From Narthecium ossifragum (Eukaryota; Streptophyta; Magnoliopsida; Dioscoreales; Nartheciaceae): a stretch of DNA of 64,000 bases. The DNA lies in the NCBI GenBank assembly GCA_963920575.1, contig OY986975.1, positions 1,258,650 through 1,322,649 on the forward strand. The letters are read 5' to 3'. A program made the position numbers and the translations under genes. The first letter of the stretch is position 1. Every line of letters begins with the position of its first letter. Under the pieces are notes generated by a model, which saw nothing but the letters and a program-made list of their open reading frames with translations, was not told where the DNA came from and searched no databases. Positions 1-11,956 of this stretch are shown piece by piece.

Positions 1-649
1 AGCTCCTAACCTGGTTTAAAAATAAATGTACTTGCATAAAGGTTGTGAATAGAGTGCATTCTTTGACAAAAAAAATCTCTAATTTGTCATTCGTAATTGT
101 CTAATTTGTCTTTCTTTGACAAAAAATCTCTAACTTTCTTTCCGCTATCGATAACATTGACGGGTTAACGGGTGTGCTGCAGGATTCAATTGATCTGTCA
201 CCCCCAATACCCCTCTCCCGATCTCCCACCCTCGTAACATATTCACAAAGGAAGAGAGGTTCTGAGAGTGCTTCAGCAAAAAATTTTCCGCTCGAGGATA
301 TTTGTACAATTAGCTATTTTTTCTAAGGAGATATATAAAAAGTCCATGTACTTTTTGGGGTTCTCAGTCCACTTTATCACCCTTGTTTACGATCCAGGGG
401 GAGCGGCTCCGGCAGGGGGAGCGGCTCTAGCATCATAAAATGTTAAAAAAATACTAAATATAAAATTTAAAATCTTAACATCATTTTACATTACAAAAGA
501 CATATATCCTCATCTTCCATCCTACATCTAAAGAACGGGGTTCGCACTGTTCTTCGCCCCGCTGATCGTGTACCACCAGATCCAGGCGCCATCGGGGGTC
601 GGATCGAAGCAGGGAAGGGTCAGAGACAACTGGGAGGAGGAGGGAAAGA

Positions 650-1120
650 TGTATCTGTCGGAGAGACGCGTTGCGAGATGAGGAGGCATCGATGTGCCGC
701 CTGGCATTCGACGTGCTGCACTCAGACCATGACGACCGGATCGACCGCAAGGACCTCAAGGCATTCTATGACGATGTCGCCACTGACAATGACATCTCGG
801 CCATGATCTCTGCCACCGACGCTGACAGAGAAGCATTCATCTAGTTTAACAAATTCGAGCGTGTCCTCGGGTCTTCCAGCGACAGCTCCTCCTCATCCTC
901 CTCTAAGGAGATCATTGCGGAGGTGTTCCGCGCCATGGACCGTGACGGCGACGACCGCGTGGGTTTCGCAGACCTCAAGGCTTACCTCGACTTGGCCGGC
1001 ATCCCCTCCACCGACGAGGGCATCGGTGCCATGATTCTTGTTGGCGACACTGACAACGATGGGATCTCCTACGATTCGTTCATGAAAATCCTCACCGTGG
1101 ATGCTGACAGAGGGTTCTAG
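650..1120 (+). pseudogene. Calmodulin-like EF-hand protein pseudogene (copy A)
   Basis: The plus-strand reading frame encodes an EF-hand protein of roughly 155 residues, of the plant calmodulin-like Ca2+ sensor type. The first visible helix-loop (FDVLHSDHDDRIDRKDLKAF, ~707-766) is degraded. Two good loops follow in the second half: DRDGDDRVGFADL at ~940-980 and DTDNDGISYDSF at ~1048-1083. A Ser-rich linker (~878-905) separates the halves. An in-frame TAG at 842-844 splits the ORF, and the start codon equivalent to that in copy C has become ATC here. Copy C (55152-55625) has the same TAG, so the gene died before the copies separated. The frame closes with TAG at 1118-1120. Family assignment is secure; the subfamily is not. 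Confidence 0.82.
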
Positions 1121-1249
1121 AACCTCCATGATCAAATCATAATCGTGTCACCATGCACAAATCTTAATGACGTCGATAACGATGTTTGATCAGATCCATG
1201 CTGTCGATTAGATCTCGAAATTTTTTAGTTTTGTTGTCAAAGAGAAAAG

Positions 1250-1430
1250 AGTAAACTTAATATTGGACCAATTTTACAATATTGAACTGAAATAATGAAC
1301 ATACAAAATATAGCAAAGAGAAAAGAGAAAAGAAAAAATAGAAAAGAGAAGACTGAATATCGGGCCAATATTGAACTGAAATAATGAACAACATACAAAA
1401 CATAACAATAAGAAAACAATGGAAATATGA
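1250..1430. repeat. AT-rich tandem repeat (~90 bp unit)
   Basis: Two imperfect units share the core ATATTGAACTGAAATAATGA followed by an A/G-rich GAAAAGAGAAAAG tail. The same array starts copy B (29188-29370), and in copy C it is expanded to about four units (55757-56180). Copy B is fused to the retrotransposon LTR at the first base of this array. Confidence 0.7.
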
Positions 1431-2099
1431 TAGATGAATACTAAGGTTTCGATTTCACCATAACATCCTCATTCTATGCATTGAATCAATAAATATCTCA
1501 GTTTAATTCCAAGGGCTCGTTCTTCCGGTATGATGATCCGTTCGATCGCGGTCTTTACCAAGTACCTCCAATTAACCCTAGCTAATGAACCCATAACTAA
1601 GTGTTAACCAAGAATCCATTAAGCTCTGAAGAACAATTATGAACCAAGAAGTGTCTTAGCTCGAACCCGACTTCGACTAAATCTCATTCATTCATAGATC
1701 CTGCAAGATTATGGAATAAACCCTCGCCCAATCTCACATAAAACAATCTATAATACTTCTATTGGCCAGATAAAGGTATTAAAGATGTCAGTTATAATAA
1801 TAAATGAAACAAGGAAAATAAACTGGTTAAATAATCATGATCCAATAACATAGAATGATTCAGTTAGGCTACATCGGTACCTTAGCAAAGAGATTAGCCT
1901 CTCATGTTCATAAAAACAACCAAGATATTCATAAGAAAGATAAGAAAGAAAAACCCTAGATCTTCGGGTGGTCTTCTCCCCTCTTTCCGGCCTTCAAAAC
2001 CCCTCCAATAGTGCTGGCTAATCTCCCTCATAAGTCTTGGACGACTTCCTTAAATAGGGGTAAGAAAACCCTAACTTTACTTCAACTTTTGGATTAAAT

Positions 2100-2400
2100 C
2101 TGGTCCGTTCGTTTTCAGGTCGTTTGACAAGAGATCGATCTGCTTTAAGATGGAGATCGATCTTTTTTCTTTTCTCAATTTTCATAATCTGGTTTGCCCC
2201 GGCTAAGATCGATCTCTTTAAGGAAAGGATCGATCTTCTTTCTCCGTAGACTAAACTCCTTCCAAACCGCCCAGGTTCAGATCGATCTTTTTCAAGGAAG
2301 AGATCGATCTTTTTATAATTGATCCTCTGTCAACTCTCTGTTAGTGTCTGAGTACAAAAAGGGATCGATCTTCTTTGACTCAGAACGATCTTCTTCTTCC
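2100..2400. repeat. Cluster of GATCGATC palindromes
   Basis: At least seven copies of the 8-bp palindrome GATCGATC, or one-off variants, sit in ~280 bp. They are separated by pyrimidine-rich TTTCTTT or purine-rich AAGGAA stretches, and several units read AGATCGATCTTTTT. The cluster is repeated in copy B at about 30285-30545. No gene is recognisable here, and the open frame across it looks fortuitous. Confidence 0.6.
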
Positions 2401-2703
2401 GTAGCTGCTTGCCCCTGCACCTCTTATACTAAAAATAGCATATCTTCTTCTAGGAAACTGCAAATCACGAACCGTAAAATTCTCCAGAAACTAGACTTCA
2501 AGAGCTTTCCAACCATGTATAGAAGATTATCTGGTTCATTCCGAGCAGGTACAGATCTGATGTTAAATATGACATATCTTTGCTTCTTTAACTCCACTTT
2601 CCTTCATATTCCAAATAACTATGTGAAGCAACATATAAATATAAAAATAGTAATAAAGATATTGATTAAGGATAATAATCTAGCAATTAAGATGGTTATA
2701 AGG

Positions 2704-2982
2704 CTATTCAGAGTGTACTTTCATGCACTCATCAAGCTGTTCCACAAAATCAAACACCATTCCGCAAGTAGGCTCATCAACTATTTCACACATTCCCATT
2801 GTGACTTTAGTATGATTCGGCTGTAGATTAGGATTGTTTGCTTCTTTTACTTTTGGATCTAAAGAACTTGAGGCCATAATAGATAATCTAAAACAAAAAA
2901 TTGAATGACTAATATCATAATCAAACACACAATATTTGCTTGGAGAGCATGCAACATAAGATATCATACTTAAACTAGCCAT
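2704..2982 (-). pseudogene. Possible FAR1-type N-terminal fragment (copy A)
   Basis: The minus-strand ORF ends with EPTCGMVFDFVEQLDE, which resembles the opening of the FAR1 DNA-binding domain (P-x-x-GM-x-F-x-S then an acidic helix) found in FHY3/FAR1 proteins related to Mutator transposases. The match covers only about 20 residues and stops before the zinc-binding part, so it would be a small fragment. Copy B has the same reading at 30856-31134. The remaining residues are unrecognised, and a chance ORF is possible. Confidence 0.3.
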
Positions 2983-3081
2983 AATTTATTGTGCAGTATA
3001 TGCATCTAGAATACTACAATTTGTATCTTGTCATTTAGACTCAGATCAATTTCTAGAAGTGTAAAAAAACAATGGGTGATG

Positions 3082-3230
3082 AGACTGTGAAGCCCCAAAA
3101 AATTAAACGAAATACAGATAAAAGCGTATCGATTTGTCTACTTTTTTTCTATCTGTATTTTAGAAGCCTAGCTAAATACTTCAATTCGTTAAATCAATGG
3201 GCGAATAGACTGTGAAGCCCCAAAAAGATT
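3082..3230. repeat. Direct repeat starting TGTGAAGCCCC
   Basis: The string AGACTGTGAAGCCCCAAAAA occurs at about 3085 and again about 124 bp downstream (~3210); both recur in copy B near 31235 and 31360. TGTGAAGCCCC resembles the first bases of some plant gypsy LTRs, so this could be a relic LTR edge, but no matching end was seen. Confidence 0.4.
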
Positions 3231-3683
3231 CCAAGGAATAAAAGCTTCTTACAAGGGGAAAAAATAGTGAATAAGAAAGAAACTTTAAGAGAAATGCAGG
3301 AAAGTTCAGTTGAGAGAAGCGGAGACGAGAGAAAACCTCTACTCCTCCGTCGCCTTCGGGGCTTTGGGACTTCACTGCGAGAGGGAGATGGCTATTTAAA
3401 CCGTGCTTGCTTCCTCTCAAGAGACTACGCTGGGCGACGTGTGCTAGAGGAGGGCGATGGTGGAGGCCAGGGGGTTTGGCTGGATCAGTCCAGCCCTACA
3501 TCGTGAGGGAGAGGGGGGCCGGGATATGAAATGATACCGGGATAATGGGTAAAAATTGGTATGGACTATGGAGTGATCTGGTGGAGGTGAGGTTTAAATT
3601 AATAGACACATGGCAGCATCTTAGAGTTGCCACGTTAGGTGGGCTGAGGTCCAACGCCAGCTAAGGTTGGCTGGGAATCACTA

Positions 3684-3685
<2 letters not shown>

Positions 3686-3736
<51 letters not shown>
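3686..3736. repeat. (TA)n microsatellite, copy A
   Basis: About 24 uninterrupted TA units. The copy B array at 31837-31882 is a little shorter, as expected from slippage after the duplication. Confidence 0.95.
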
Positions 3737-3739
<3 letters not shown>

Positions 3740-4027
3740 TAGCGGGCCCCGTGTCACCTGGCACGGTAACCACCCATCCCTTAACTTCCATTATAACTTA
3801 CTTGTTAACCACCCACCCCTTAACCCCCTCCTCCACTAACACTCCCCTTCATGTAGACTCCACATACGATAAAGCCAAGGGCGGATTCAGGATTTAAAGT
3901 CCGCCCGGGCTAACACTATCCTAATGGTTTGCTTGATGAAAACTATACCAATCACATGCTCACATTTTAATGTAATATCTCTAATGGATTTCAAAAGACC
4001 CGTTCCTATGTTTCAGTTATTGTTACT

Positions 4028-4660
4028 CTACACAAGAACAAGAGACTTCGCGATGTGCTTGACGTCGAAGACCACCCCGAGCTGTGTCGTGACGAGGGCG
4101 ATGAAGTCCAGCAGCAACTCTGGCAGGGGCGATCCGATGACCAGCTTGATGAGATAGCCAAGGTCGTAGAGGCCATGGAAAGTGATTCAACGCGTGTTTC
4201 TGACGCCGCCTGCGACCACCTTCTTGACGAACATCTCGGCAAAGTCGACGGCTTTGATCCCGTCACGGCGGTTTTTCTCGAAGTCAATGCCACTGCTCCG
4301 GAGCAGAGCAATGGAGGCTGGGTCGTAGGCTTCGTCGTCTCCGGCGGAGGGGTCGAAGTCGCAGAAGTTGAACTGCCAAGAGTTGGCCGAGAACGGAAAT
4401 AGCGTATGGCCACTGTCGTCGAAGATGGAAATGCCGAGCTGAATGAGTTTCATGGCGACGATGTTGGCCTTCATATCAGCGTACCGCTTCTCCTCCGACG
4501 CGTAACGGGGAGTCTTCCGGACCGGCCAGACTGGGAACTCGGTGTCGATGGCGATGTACCGACAGGATCTCCTGAGGTTGGCATGGAAGAATAATTTATG
4601 GAAAAATGAGAATGGAATAGTATTAAACTGTTCATGATAGATTACAAGATACATCAACAA
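4028..4660 (-). pseudogene. CAF1/POP2 deadenylase pseudogene (copy A)
   Basis: This minus-strand relic encodes part of CCR4-associated factor 1, the DEDD-family 3'-5' exoribonuclease that shortens mRNA poly(A) tails in the CCR4-NOT complex. Homology starts near 4590 with HANLRRSCRYIAIDTEFP, which holds the catalytic D-x-E of motif I. It runs through KLIQLGISIFDDSG, WQFNFCDFDP and SIALLRSSGIDFEKN. A TGA at 4187-4189 stops the frame. The same frame then continues with FHGLYDLGYL (second catalytic Asp region) and VFDVKHIAK before TAG at 4028-4030. The C-terminal part with the last catalytic His/Asp is missing. Copy B (32174-32803) has the same TGA, so inactivation preceded the duplication. The residues before ~4590 do not look like CAF1. 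Confidence 0.88.
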
Positions 4661-4689
4661 TGTTTATATATGGCAATCTTTTCCCTAAC

Positions 4690-5820
4690 ATGTGATAGCA
4701 TATGCTAGAAGCTCATCTAGGCATGCAAGAAGAATTTATGGAAATTGAGGATGAAATAGTGTTCAACTGTTCGCGAAAAATTACAGGATACATCACAATC
4801 TTTATAAATAGCATTCTCCTAACTTTGGAAGCTTGGGCATCTTCACCTTCAATACAAGAAGTTATAGATGTCAAACATGAGAATCTCTCTCTCTCCCTCT
4901 CTCTAGTGCTGTGGACATGAGAATATATTCCCATATAGGGAACAAACAGCAGAAGAATAATAAGGCATAAATGGATATGGATAACACTTATGGATAAAGG
5001 CCATGGCCTCTATAAGTACTCATGTGACACAGGGTATTCATAGCATCTCACTGCAAGAGATAGGTGAGTGGTCTTACATGAAGGTAAGAGTGGCTTTGGT
5101 AGCCAAGAATGACTTGCCTATGTCCTTAATTCTAAGGTTTCAATGGCTCAAAAAAAAGAACCCATGTTGCTGGATTTATAGGCAGTCTTCTTGGCTAATC
5201 AGAGTGGCTCTTATCTCTCATGCTAGACCTACAACTCCTTGTTATTGTCAATACATGTGCATGCATTAGGTTTTGTAGGAATCAGCCATTAGACATCTTA
5301 TATGAGGACAACATGCTTCTACTTGTCCCCCAATTTTGTAATTTTGGTTTCTGTTTTGTAGCTCTACACCAGCCTTTGGGCTCAGTTTCTCAGGAATAAA
5401 AAATACTGTCATTGGTTAGTGCAATGTGCTTGATCTGCCTACATGATTGCAATTATCTTCTTTGAAAAGTTAAAGGCGAATAGTTAGCAATCATCTATAA
5501 GCTTCTTCTAGTGTTTGTGGGCTATTGAGTCCATTTTTCAATTATGAGGAGCCTTCCTATGGTTAACTAGTATTTGTTTAGCCCATCACCATCATCGACA
5601 GGGACTTTCAATGTTTTCGTTAATGGGGAAGCTTTAACTTGGCATGGGATCTCTAAACCCATCTATGGCTTTAGTTGATTTCAGACAAATTGTGGTGAGG
5701 GAATAGACAAACTTTAGGATATTCCAAGGATATGTCTATGGTTGTAGTAAATTCGAACCCTAAGCTTATGCTAAATTTTAAAAAAGAGAGCTTAATTAAG
5801 AAAGGATCACCTAGACCAGT
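4690..5820. other. Intergenic, no gene recognised
   Basis: The stretch is A/T-rich with a short (CT)n run near 4885-4910. Short ORFs occur on both strands, but none shows a known domain. The sequence is essentially identical in copy B (32833-33960). Confidence 0.5.
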
Positions 5821-6610
5821 TCATCGCATCCAGTTCAGATCATTTCTGCCATCCGCCTTGGGGTCATCTTCTCGCATCCCATAGGGCGTCCAATCAGAAT
5901 TGACTTGTTTCGCAATGGATTGTGGACCATTTGGAGTATTCAAAGTAGACAAATGTGGGCGATAGGCATATGGGTATGGCATTTGCATGGGAGGAGGCCA
6001 TATCGGTGGTTGGTATGATGTTGCATGATATGTGAAATTCGAAGATGGCTGCGTTTGGCTATTCATCCAAGGTGAGTCAAACTGCTTCATCCGAGCATCT
6101 ACCCATTAGCTCTGTAAAGTAGCGTCATTGAGACATGAATCCCTGCCTTTGTGTCTCATCTGCAAATACCGAGGTCAGATTGACCAACTTGTCAGGTGTA
6201 ATGTCAGGCAATTTATAAGCCACCGCCATACAGGTTGGAAGGGAGTAATCGCTGGATCTTCGCATCGCCTGCTCTTTCATATCAAACTTCCTTTGTAATT
6301 GTTGTGCAAGTAGACATGCCCCTTCACCCGTGCCTCCAACCATCTTCTTCTTACCTTTGTTCACAAGCTCCGGTCTTAGCCAACAACTCTTTGTAGACCG
6401 CATGTGTTTTTTTAAGGTTCTTCCACCTCGACTTGATGTGTTTTAACTCCAGCTTTTCCACTCGCCCTTCGTTGCACTTGTCGAGTGCTCTATCCCATGC
6501 CCGTTTCATAAAACTCCCACCGGTTCGGGCTTTCCCAAGGTGTTCTAGTCTCAAATGCTCCAGGAGCACATAATCCTAGGCATCAGACCAATTTCCTATC
6601 CTTGATATTG
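5821..6610 (-). pseudogene. Myb/SANT-like domain protein pseudogene (copy A)
   Basis: The minus strand reads as a protein of the plant Myb/SANT-like group related to PIF/Harbinger-associated ORF1 products. Near 6600 it begins with GNWSDA, an in-frame TAG, then DYVLLEHLRLEHLGKA. The helix KHIKSRWKNLKKTHAVYKEL (about 6445-6390) matches the third helix and tail of this domain. A downstream part (6403-6125) is in another frame, and a Pro/Tyr/Gln-rich tail (WPPPMQMPYPYAYRPH) ends at 5821. Both the stop and the frame change are present in copy B (33964-34744). It would be a DNA-binding accessory protein, but no complete ORF survives. Confidence 0.68.
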
Positions 6611-6804
6611 CCATATTTCTGTATCAAATAAACAATTATGTTCACATAAGCAAACATAAGCGTTTTCTATGCATTTATATACATCCAGACATCACATATA
6701 CGTTCGCTATTGTAAAAACTTATCTTACTTTGCATCTTCATAGCTATTATCATCAATTCATCAAAATATAATTTAAACACTCACATATGTAATTCGTTAA
6801 GAGA

Positions 6805-7747
6805 CATAAATTCACATTTAAAACTTGTATAACTTGATCATACTCACAAGAAAAAAACAAGGACAGATGACTCTTGCCATTTCCAATACCTCCCGTTCCA
6901 ACGATCTTTTCTTTTCGCATGCAATCGACCTTTTCCAGCCCATGCAAGAAATCTAGAGTAGATGAAGGCTAGTGGGAAAAGAAAAGGAGAATTAGGAGGA
7001 GATCAAGCGAGCGAGGGAAATTAAAACAATCAAGTTTCTTTTATAATTAACATTGTTTTGTCCATTTTAAAAAAAATTCAGGTCTTGAATTATCCAGGTC
7101 GAAATTAAAATGCTAATAATCTAAAGCAGAGCCATTTCTATTTTGAGAAGGCGATCCATATGTATTTAAAGTGTACGATTGAATGGATCTCAGACTTAGC
7201 AAACTAGCGATCGAGGTCAAATATAACTGATGCACGTATTTTTCAAATTTAATTTCTACCAAACAAATCAAGCTCAAATTAAAGGAGAACTTAAGAACTC
7301 CAATGAAATGTATAGACAAATTAGCAACAGGGTATAAAAGTAAGCATCCATCACCAAATAATCACCTAAAAAGATCATAAGTAGAAATATCATAATATAT
7401 ATATATGATAGAAACCATCATGAGATGATAGCTCCTTTACTTTGGAATCATTAATGAGAAAAGTTTAACAACCTAAGAGAAGACAAGAAGATCATATATC
7501 TATATACACACAGAGAGAGCAATGGTGATATGATCTATGCAGACAAAGACTCGATCAAAGAGACCCAGAGGCTCCTTTACTTTGGTATCATTAATGAGAA
7601 AAGTTTAACAACCTAAGAGAAGACAACAAGATCATCACCTGAGCGATCAAAACACCACGTTTGAGGTGGTGTTGGCGGCTCTTGGAGGTGGTGGTGGTGC
7701 TCGTGGAGGGGCAGGGGAAGGAGATGGAAGAGGGTCACTGTGGGGAG

Positions 7748-7788
<41 letters not shown>

Positions 7789-7982
7789 TGAAGTAATCGG
7801 CAGAGTAGAAAGACATGTGACTAGCCACTGAAGATGGTCAGAGAGATTTTTGATGTGCTGAAAAGTGAAAAGACTCACGGGTCTTAGTTTTTTGAGCTGG
7901 GGGTTGGTTTGCTGGTACCCATCATAACTTTGCTTCAGACATCTTTGACTGGAATTTTGACCCCATTTGCATAATATTTGAC
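6805..7982. repeat. Dispersed 1.2 kb module (founder-type copy)
   Basis: This part of copy A recurs on its own outside the large duplication: at 50213-53070 (with a nested insertion) and, more diverged, from about 63847 to the window end. The left edges agree closely (ACATAAATTCACGTTTAAAA in the best copies). On the minus strand it contains a CT-rich, promoter-like stretch at 7740-7785 and the region upstream of the Myb/SANT-like relic. It may therefore be a 5' gene region that has multiplied, or part of an unrecognised element. No terminal inverted repeats were seen. Confidence 0.65.
7744..7784. repeat. (GA)n microsatellite
   Basis: About 18 GA units. Its counterparts in B (~35890-35920) and in the 52 kb module (~52853-52870) have different lengths. 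Confidence 0.9.
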
Positions 7983-7989
7983 GGAAAAT

Positions 7990-9200
7990 GTTTTGGGTAG
8001 ATGATGTACACCGCACATGCTGACGTCATTCTCACTCTCTCCCTCTCCCATACAGAAATAGTATAGAAACACATACAGAAATAGTATCTCAGTTTAGTAC
8101 GTGAATTAGAACGCAAGCAAACAACTTGATCAATACAGAAACACTTAGTGTTATCTCAATTAAAAACTGAACATATATACTCCAAACAAAGATGAGGCAG
8201 CCACCTTTACATATGAGTCATGAGAGTGACAGTGCCCAAAGATAAGCGATGTAAGGTGACTGCAGGAACTGGCAGGGGAGGGAAAGAGGGGAGAACAGAG
8301 AAGAAAGAGTAGGGGAGGAGAGAGGGGAAGAAGAGGAACCGAGAGAGACTTTAGGGGGAGGAAGCAAATTCTTTCTTCATATCGTCAATAATGATCCCAT
8401 ACTATAAGGGCTGAGAGGTAAACATGACTTGATCATTTCTAATAGTTCAAGTCCAAAATACAACACGACTTTACATGTCTAATGACTCAACTCCAAAATA
8501 ACAACAATAGGAAGTAGATAGCTAACGTAGATTTAGATTAAGTCCAAAACAACATAGGTGATTCACATATCAGATGTAGACATCCAGCCAGGCAGTGCGC
8601 ATCTGGTCTCCCCACAAACTCTGAACCTAAAAAAACAACCTTTAGTCAGGAGACTAGAAACAAGCTAGCAAATTTCAAAACTCTAAGCATTTACAAGAGC
8701 TTCTTTTACTAAGAAAGTGCATTGGAATTGTCAGCTTTTCTTGTTGCAAATTCAGAGCACAAACGTGTGTTGATTTAGCTTACTTTTGCAACAGCAAGTG
8801 TGCCTGTTTCTTAAAGATCTGTGCCATCATGGACAACAGATAATTGGTTTACAGATTTAAGTGCATATACACACCGAAAAGAAATGAAACTCACATATTA
8901 CCAAGGGGAGCTGCACATTCGTAACACAAAAGGAGAGTAAGGAATATTGGATGACACTAATGGAGTAATACTAGTTTATTGGACAAAAGAAAACTCATTA
9001 ACTAATCAAAAACTAAGACAAATGCAGCAAGACTAGTTTAATAGACATGACTAATGATCTCTAGTTTGCTCTATTTATTCCAAAATAAAGCATAACATAA
9101 GGGGGGAAAGATTGGGGGCTAAAAGTTTTGGCGGGATCTCCAATTTTGGTAGGGCATAGTATATCAGATTATATTTGATCAGATTAAATCCTGACCGTAG
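7990..9200. other. Intergenic, no gene recognised
   Basis: A/T-rich sequence with a GA-rich block at 8275-8365. No supported coding or RNA feature was seen. In copy B the same interval is interrupted near 36190 by a compound insertion. Confidence 0.5.
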
Positions 9201-9201
9201 A

Positions 9202-9597
9202 CTAAAATAGACGGTCATCATTAATTACTGCTGGGCCTCGCGCCAGATCCAAAGAATTTTTTTCTTTGTTTTTGATTAGTTGTGCCCTAAGGCGAGATAG
9301 AACCTCCAAAAGCTCCCTTCCTCCTACTGCAGTGCTCGCTCTGTAGACAGCCGAGATAGCTACTTGGCCAAAATCCACAGAACTGAGCACTCCACGTACC
9401 GCCTGATCTGACCAGTTAGTAAAGCAAACCCTCCCCACCTCCATATTCCATGCTGTTAAGATCCCTCCTAGGCTTCCTCTCGACGGAATTAGGAAGGTCA
9501 TCCATTGTCTACCAAGTTTCGGCCAGATCCATGCCAATTTATCTTCAATGATGATGGTATCTAACAGAAAAGTGAAAGAAGGATCGTGTTCATCCAT
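9202..9597 (-). mobile_element. LINE (L1-type) endonuclease fragment
   Basis: The minus-strand ORF of 131 codons resembles the apurinic-endonuclease-like domain of plant L1 retrotransposons. Features are PSRGSLGGILTAWNMEVGRV, matching the S-x-G-x-SGGI-x-x-W core, and VYRASTAVGGRELLEVL, matching the usual VYA-x-x-RRELW-x-x-L segment. Reverse transcriptase and the rest are absent. In copy B about 260 bp of this fragment are deleted and replaced by a short filler (39643-39688), so B keeps only the end near 39690-39780. Confidence 0.62.
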
Positions 9598-9599
9598 TC

Positions 9600-10800
9600 A
9601 GCGATGACACATCCCAACGGCCCTCTCCGACGCCGCCCCCCCTCGAGTTCCCCTCTATCCTAATGCAGTCATATAGTTTATCTCCAGTGGTTGGTGCTTT
9701 TCGATGTAAAGACCATTTTTCCCTCAACTTGGGATTATTTAAACTTCACCAAATGCAATAATTCTGGTGTGGAAAATTATGAAGTGAAATTTTCTAGGTG
9801 TTGATGCAGATGGACAATCAAATAAACAACAAATGCAATTCAAAAAGCAACTTCCTTGAACTTGATAGACATATCCATGATTATACCCTCTTTAGAATGA
9901 ACTTTATTATCTAATAGATGGATGCAAATTATCATACAAGATCTTCCAACATTTCCTTAGCTGCCAGGCAAGTGAAATTCAGGCTATTGTGCCCTGAAGT
10001 TGATACAAATTGTAGATTAATTCAGGAAGAAAACAATAATTAATTCCTGAGAAACTAAATTGGGATTTCAGAGCTAAATTTGGTATTCTCAGAGAATTGA
10101 AAGGGCGAGATTATAGAAACAATAAAATCTGGTGAGAAAAGAAGGGATGCAAATTGTAGATTAATTACATAATTGCTAGAGTAAACTCACAGACATTATA
10201 CTTCGAACCCATCTGCTGCTTTGAATCAATCTCTCCTCTTCTCTCTTCTAATAACTCTCTCTCCAAATCAAGCCATTTAATCCAATGAAACCCGAGATAC
10301 AATTGCTACCATCTTATACCAGGCAAAATAACACCAAAAACAGTGAGAAAACATGGTAGAGAAGGGATGACAGCCGATGGTGACCGGTAGGGATGACAAT
10401 GGCGAAAGTTAAGGGAAGAGGGAGAGGTTGTCCGGTGATCTAGAAGGGAAGAGGGAGGGATAGAGACAGGCTTTCTTTACCTGCGGATGAGAGATGCTCC
10501 TCGGCCGCTTCACGAAGCCGCCGCCATCGAGTCTTATCGAGAGCTGACCGCCGAGTCTTATCGAGAGATGGGCGTTGGGATTTTATTAGGGTAAAGCCAG
10601 ACTGATCGAGAGGAAAAGAGGGGGAAGAGAATTTTCGTATTACCCCTCGTTACCCGCCTCCTATTGGGTGTAAACCTTACACCCATTTTACCCTCAAATG
10701 ATGGTACGCTTTAACCTAGGGTAACTGTTACAGTCCTAACCAAACATAAGTAAAGGGGCCATGTAATTTTTCACCCCCTTTACACCCATACAAAACACAC
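9600..10800. other. Intergenic, no gene recognised
   Basis: A/T-rich sequence with a short direct repeat of GAGTCTTATCGAGAG near 10531-10570. The right end (~10690-10800) is rich in ACACCC motifs such as TACACCCATACAAAACACAC that resemble MITE ends, but no complete element could be bounded. Confidence 0.4.
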
Positions 10801-10852
10801 CCTTAGCTTGCCACATCCAGGAATGCTAAGCTTTGTGAGCCTAGGATTGCTC

Positions 10853-11442
10853 TCAAGAACTCGCTTCATCCAATTGTTCGTTGATCCTCGAGCACCCTGC
10901 CAAATTCAAGCACCTTAAACTCCCATGAGATCTCGAGGTCAACCACAACAGAGCATCATCTGTGAACTTCTCGCCATGCCGAATCGATGTGAATACACCT
11001 CCACAGTAGAGGATCATTCTGGACAGGGACAGCAAAATGCAAAGTTTTCTAGATAACCAACCTCAAATAACAAAGCATCATGAGACATGCCCTTCTCCCT
11101 ACCAGAAACAGATACTTCGACCTTGCCAAAGCTCGACATATCCCAGCACTCTTACCCTAAAAATTTCAAGAAGTGTTCCTCTTCCCGACATTCGAAATCT
11201 ACATCATACATCATCCGTGATTGGTCTCATGGCCAATTTAAACCCTAGACCATGTCATCATCGATTACTAAATACGATTCGGTCTCAGCTCCAAAATCCT
11301 CCATCCATCCAGCAATGGCAGAGGAAAAGGCAGCGTTCAAACCCATCCCAAAAGGATCCAGCGGCAAAAGGTCCACCGAATCAAGCCAACTGTTTTTCTC
11401 CGTATGACCAATGCCCCAACCATCCCAACAAGAGTAATCCAA
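10853..11442 (-). pseudogene. F-box/LRR-type protein pseudogene (copy A)
   Basis: Minus-strand relic in several frames. The 5' part (11442-11245) reads LLPLDPFGMGLNAAFSSAIA then GWMEDF, an acidic N-terminal region. After stops and frame changes, one frame gives VQNDPLLWRCIHID (about 11005), typical of the region after an F-box. The next frame gives FTDDALLWLTSRSHGSLRCL then NLAGCSRI (about 10970-10890), a leucine-rich repeat of the FBW2/SKIP1-like class. An intact family member would be a substrate receptor of SCF ubiquitin ligases. Copy B keeps the same breaks at 41033-41622. Class assignment is tentative. Confidence 0.55.
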
Positions 11443-11956
11443 ATCCCCGACCGCCTTCTTTTAGCCCTTGGTGACACTCGGAGCCGGGACGACACCACTA
11501 GCTAAGAAATCCAGTCATCCCTTCTTACTCTCAAGTCCCAAACAGATTTCCACCTAAGAGCCTATATTCCTTCAAAATTAGAAACCCAACCACTATGAAG
11601 CTATAGTTCTTTTTCACTAGAAAACCCTCAATTATGGATGGCAATAAAAAAGCATGGCACCCAAGAATCACATTCTCTTGCTCTAAAACAAAAAAATACC
11701 AACTAATGAAATGTGCATAAGAAACTAGAAAAACCAAGAGTCTAATGAAGCACAACTTTGATACCAAGTTCATATCAAAGCAGCCACAATTTCTACCCAG
11801 CAATCAAATAGGGAAAACAAAAAAAACTGAAGGTTTATGGGATCAAAAGAGACGAAGGAATCAAAAATCTGGAAACATTCATCTCTAATATCTGTCACAT
11901 ACACAAATGAAAAGACTTCCAAAACGGCATTTTGCCTCTAAGAACAAAGGTTTATA

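Noticed and set aside
4055..4402. Plus-strand ORF of 115 codons opposite the CAF1 relic
   Set aside because: The minus strand has the recognisable nuclease motifs; this one has no domain.
11037..11474. Plus-strand Pro/Ser-rich ORF of 145 codons
   Set aside because: It is antisense to the F-box/LRR relic, whose motifs are recognisable on the minus strand.
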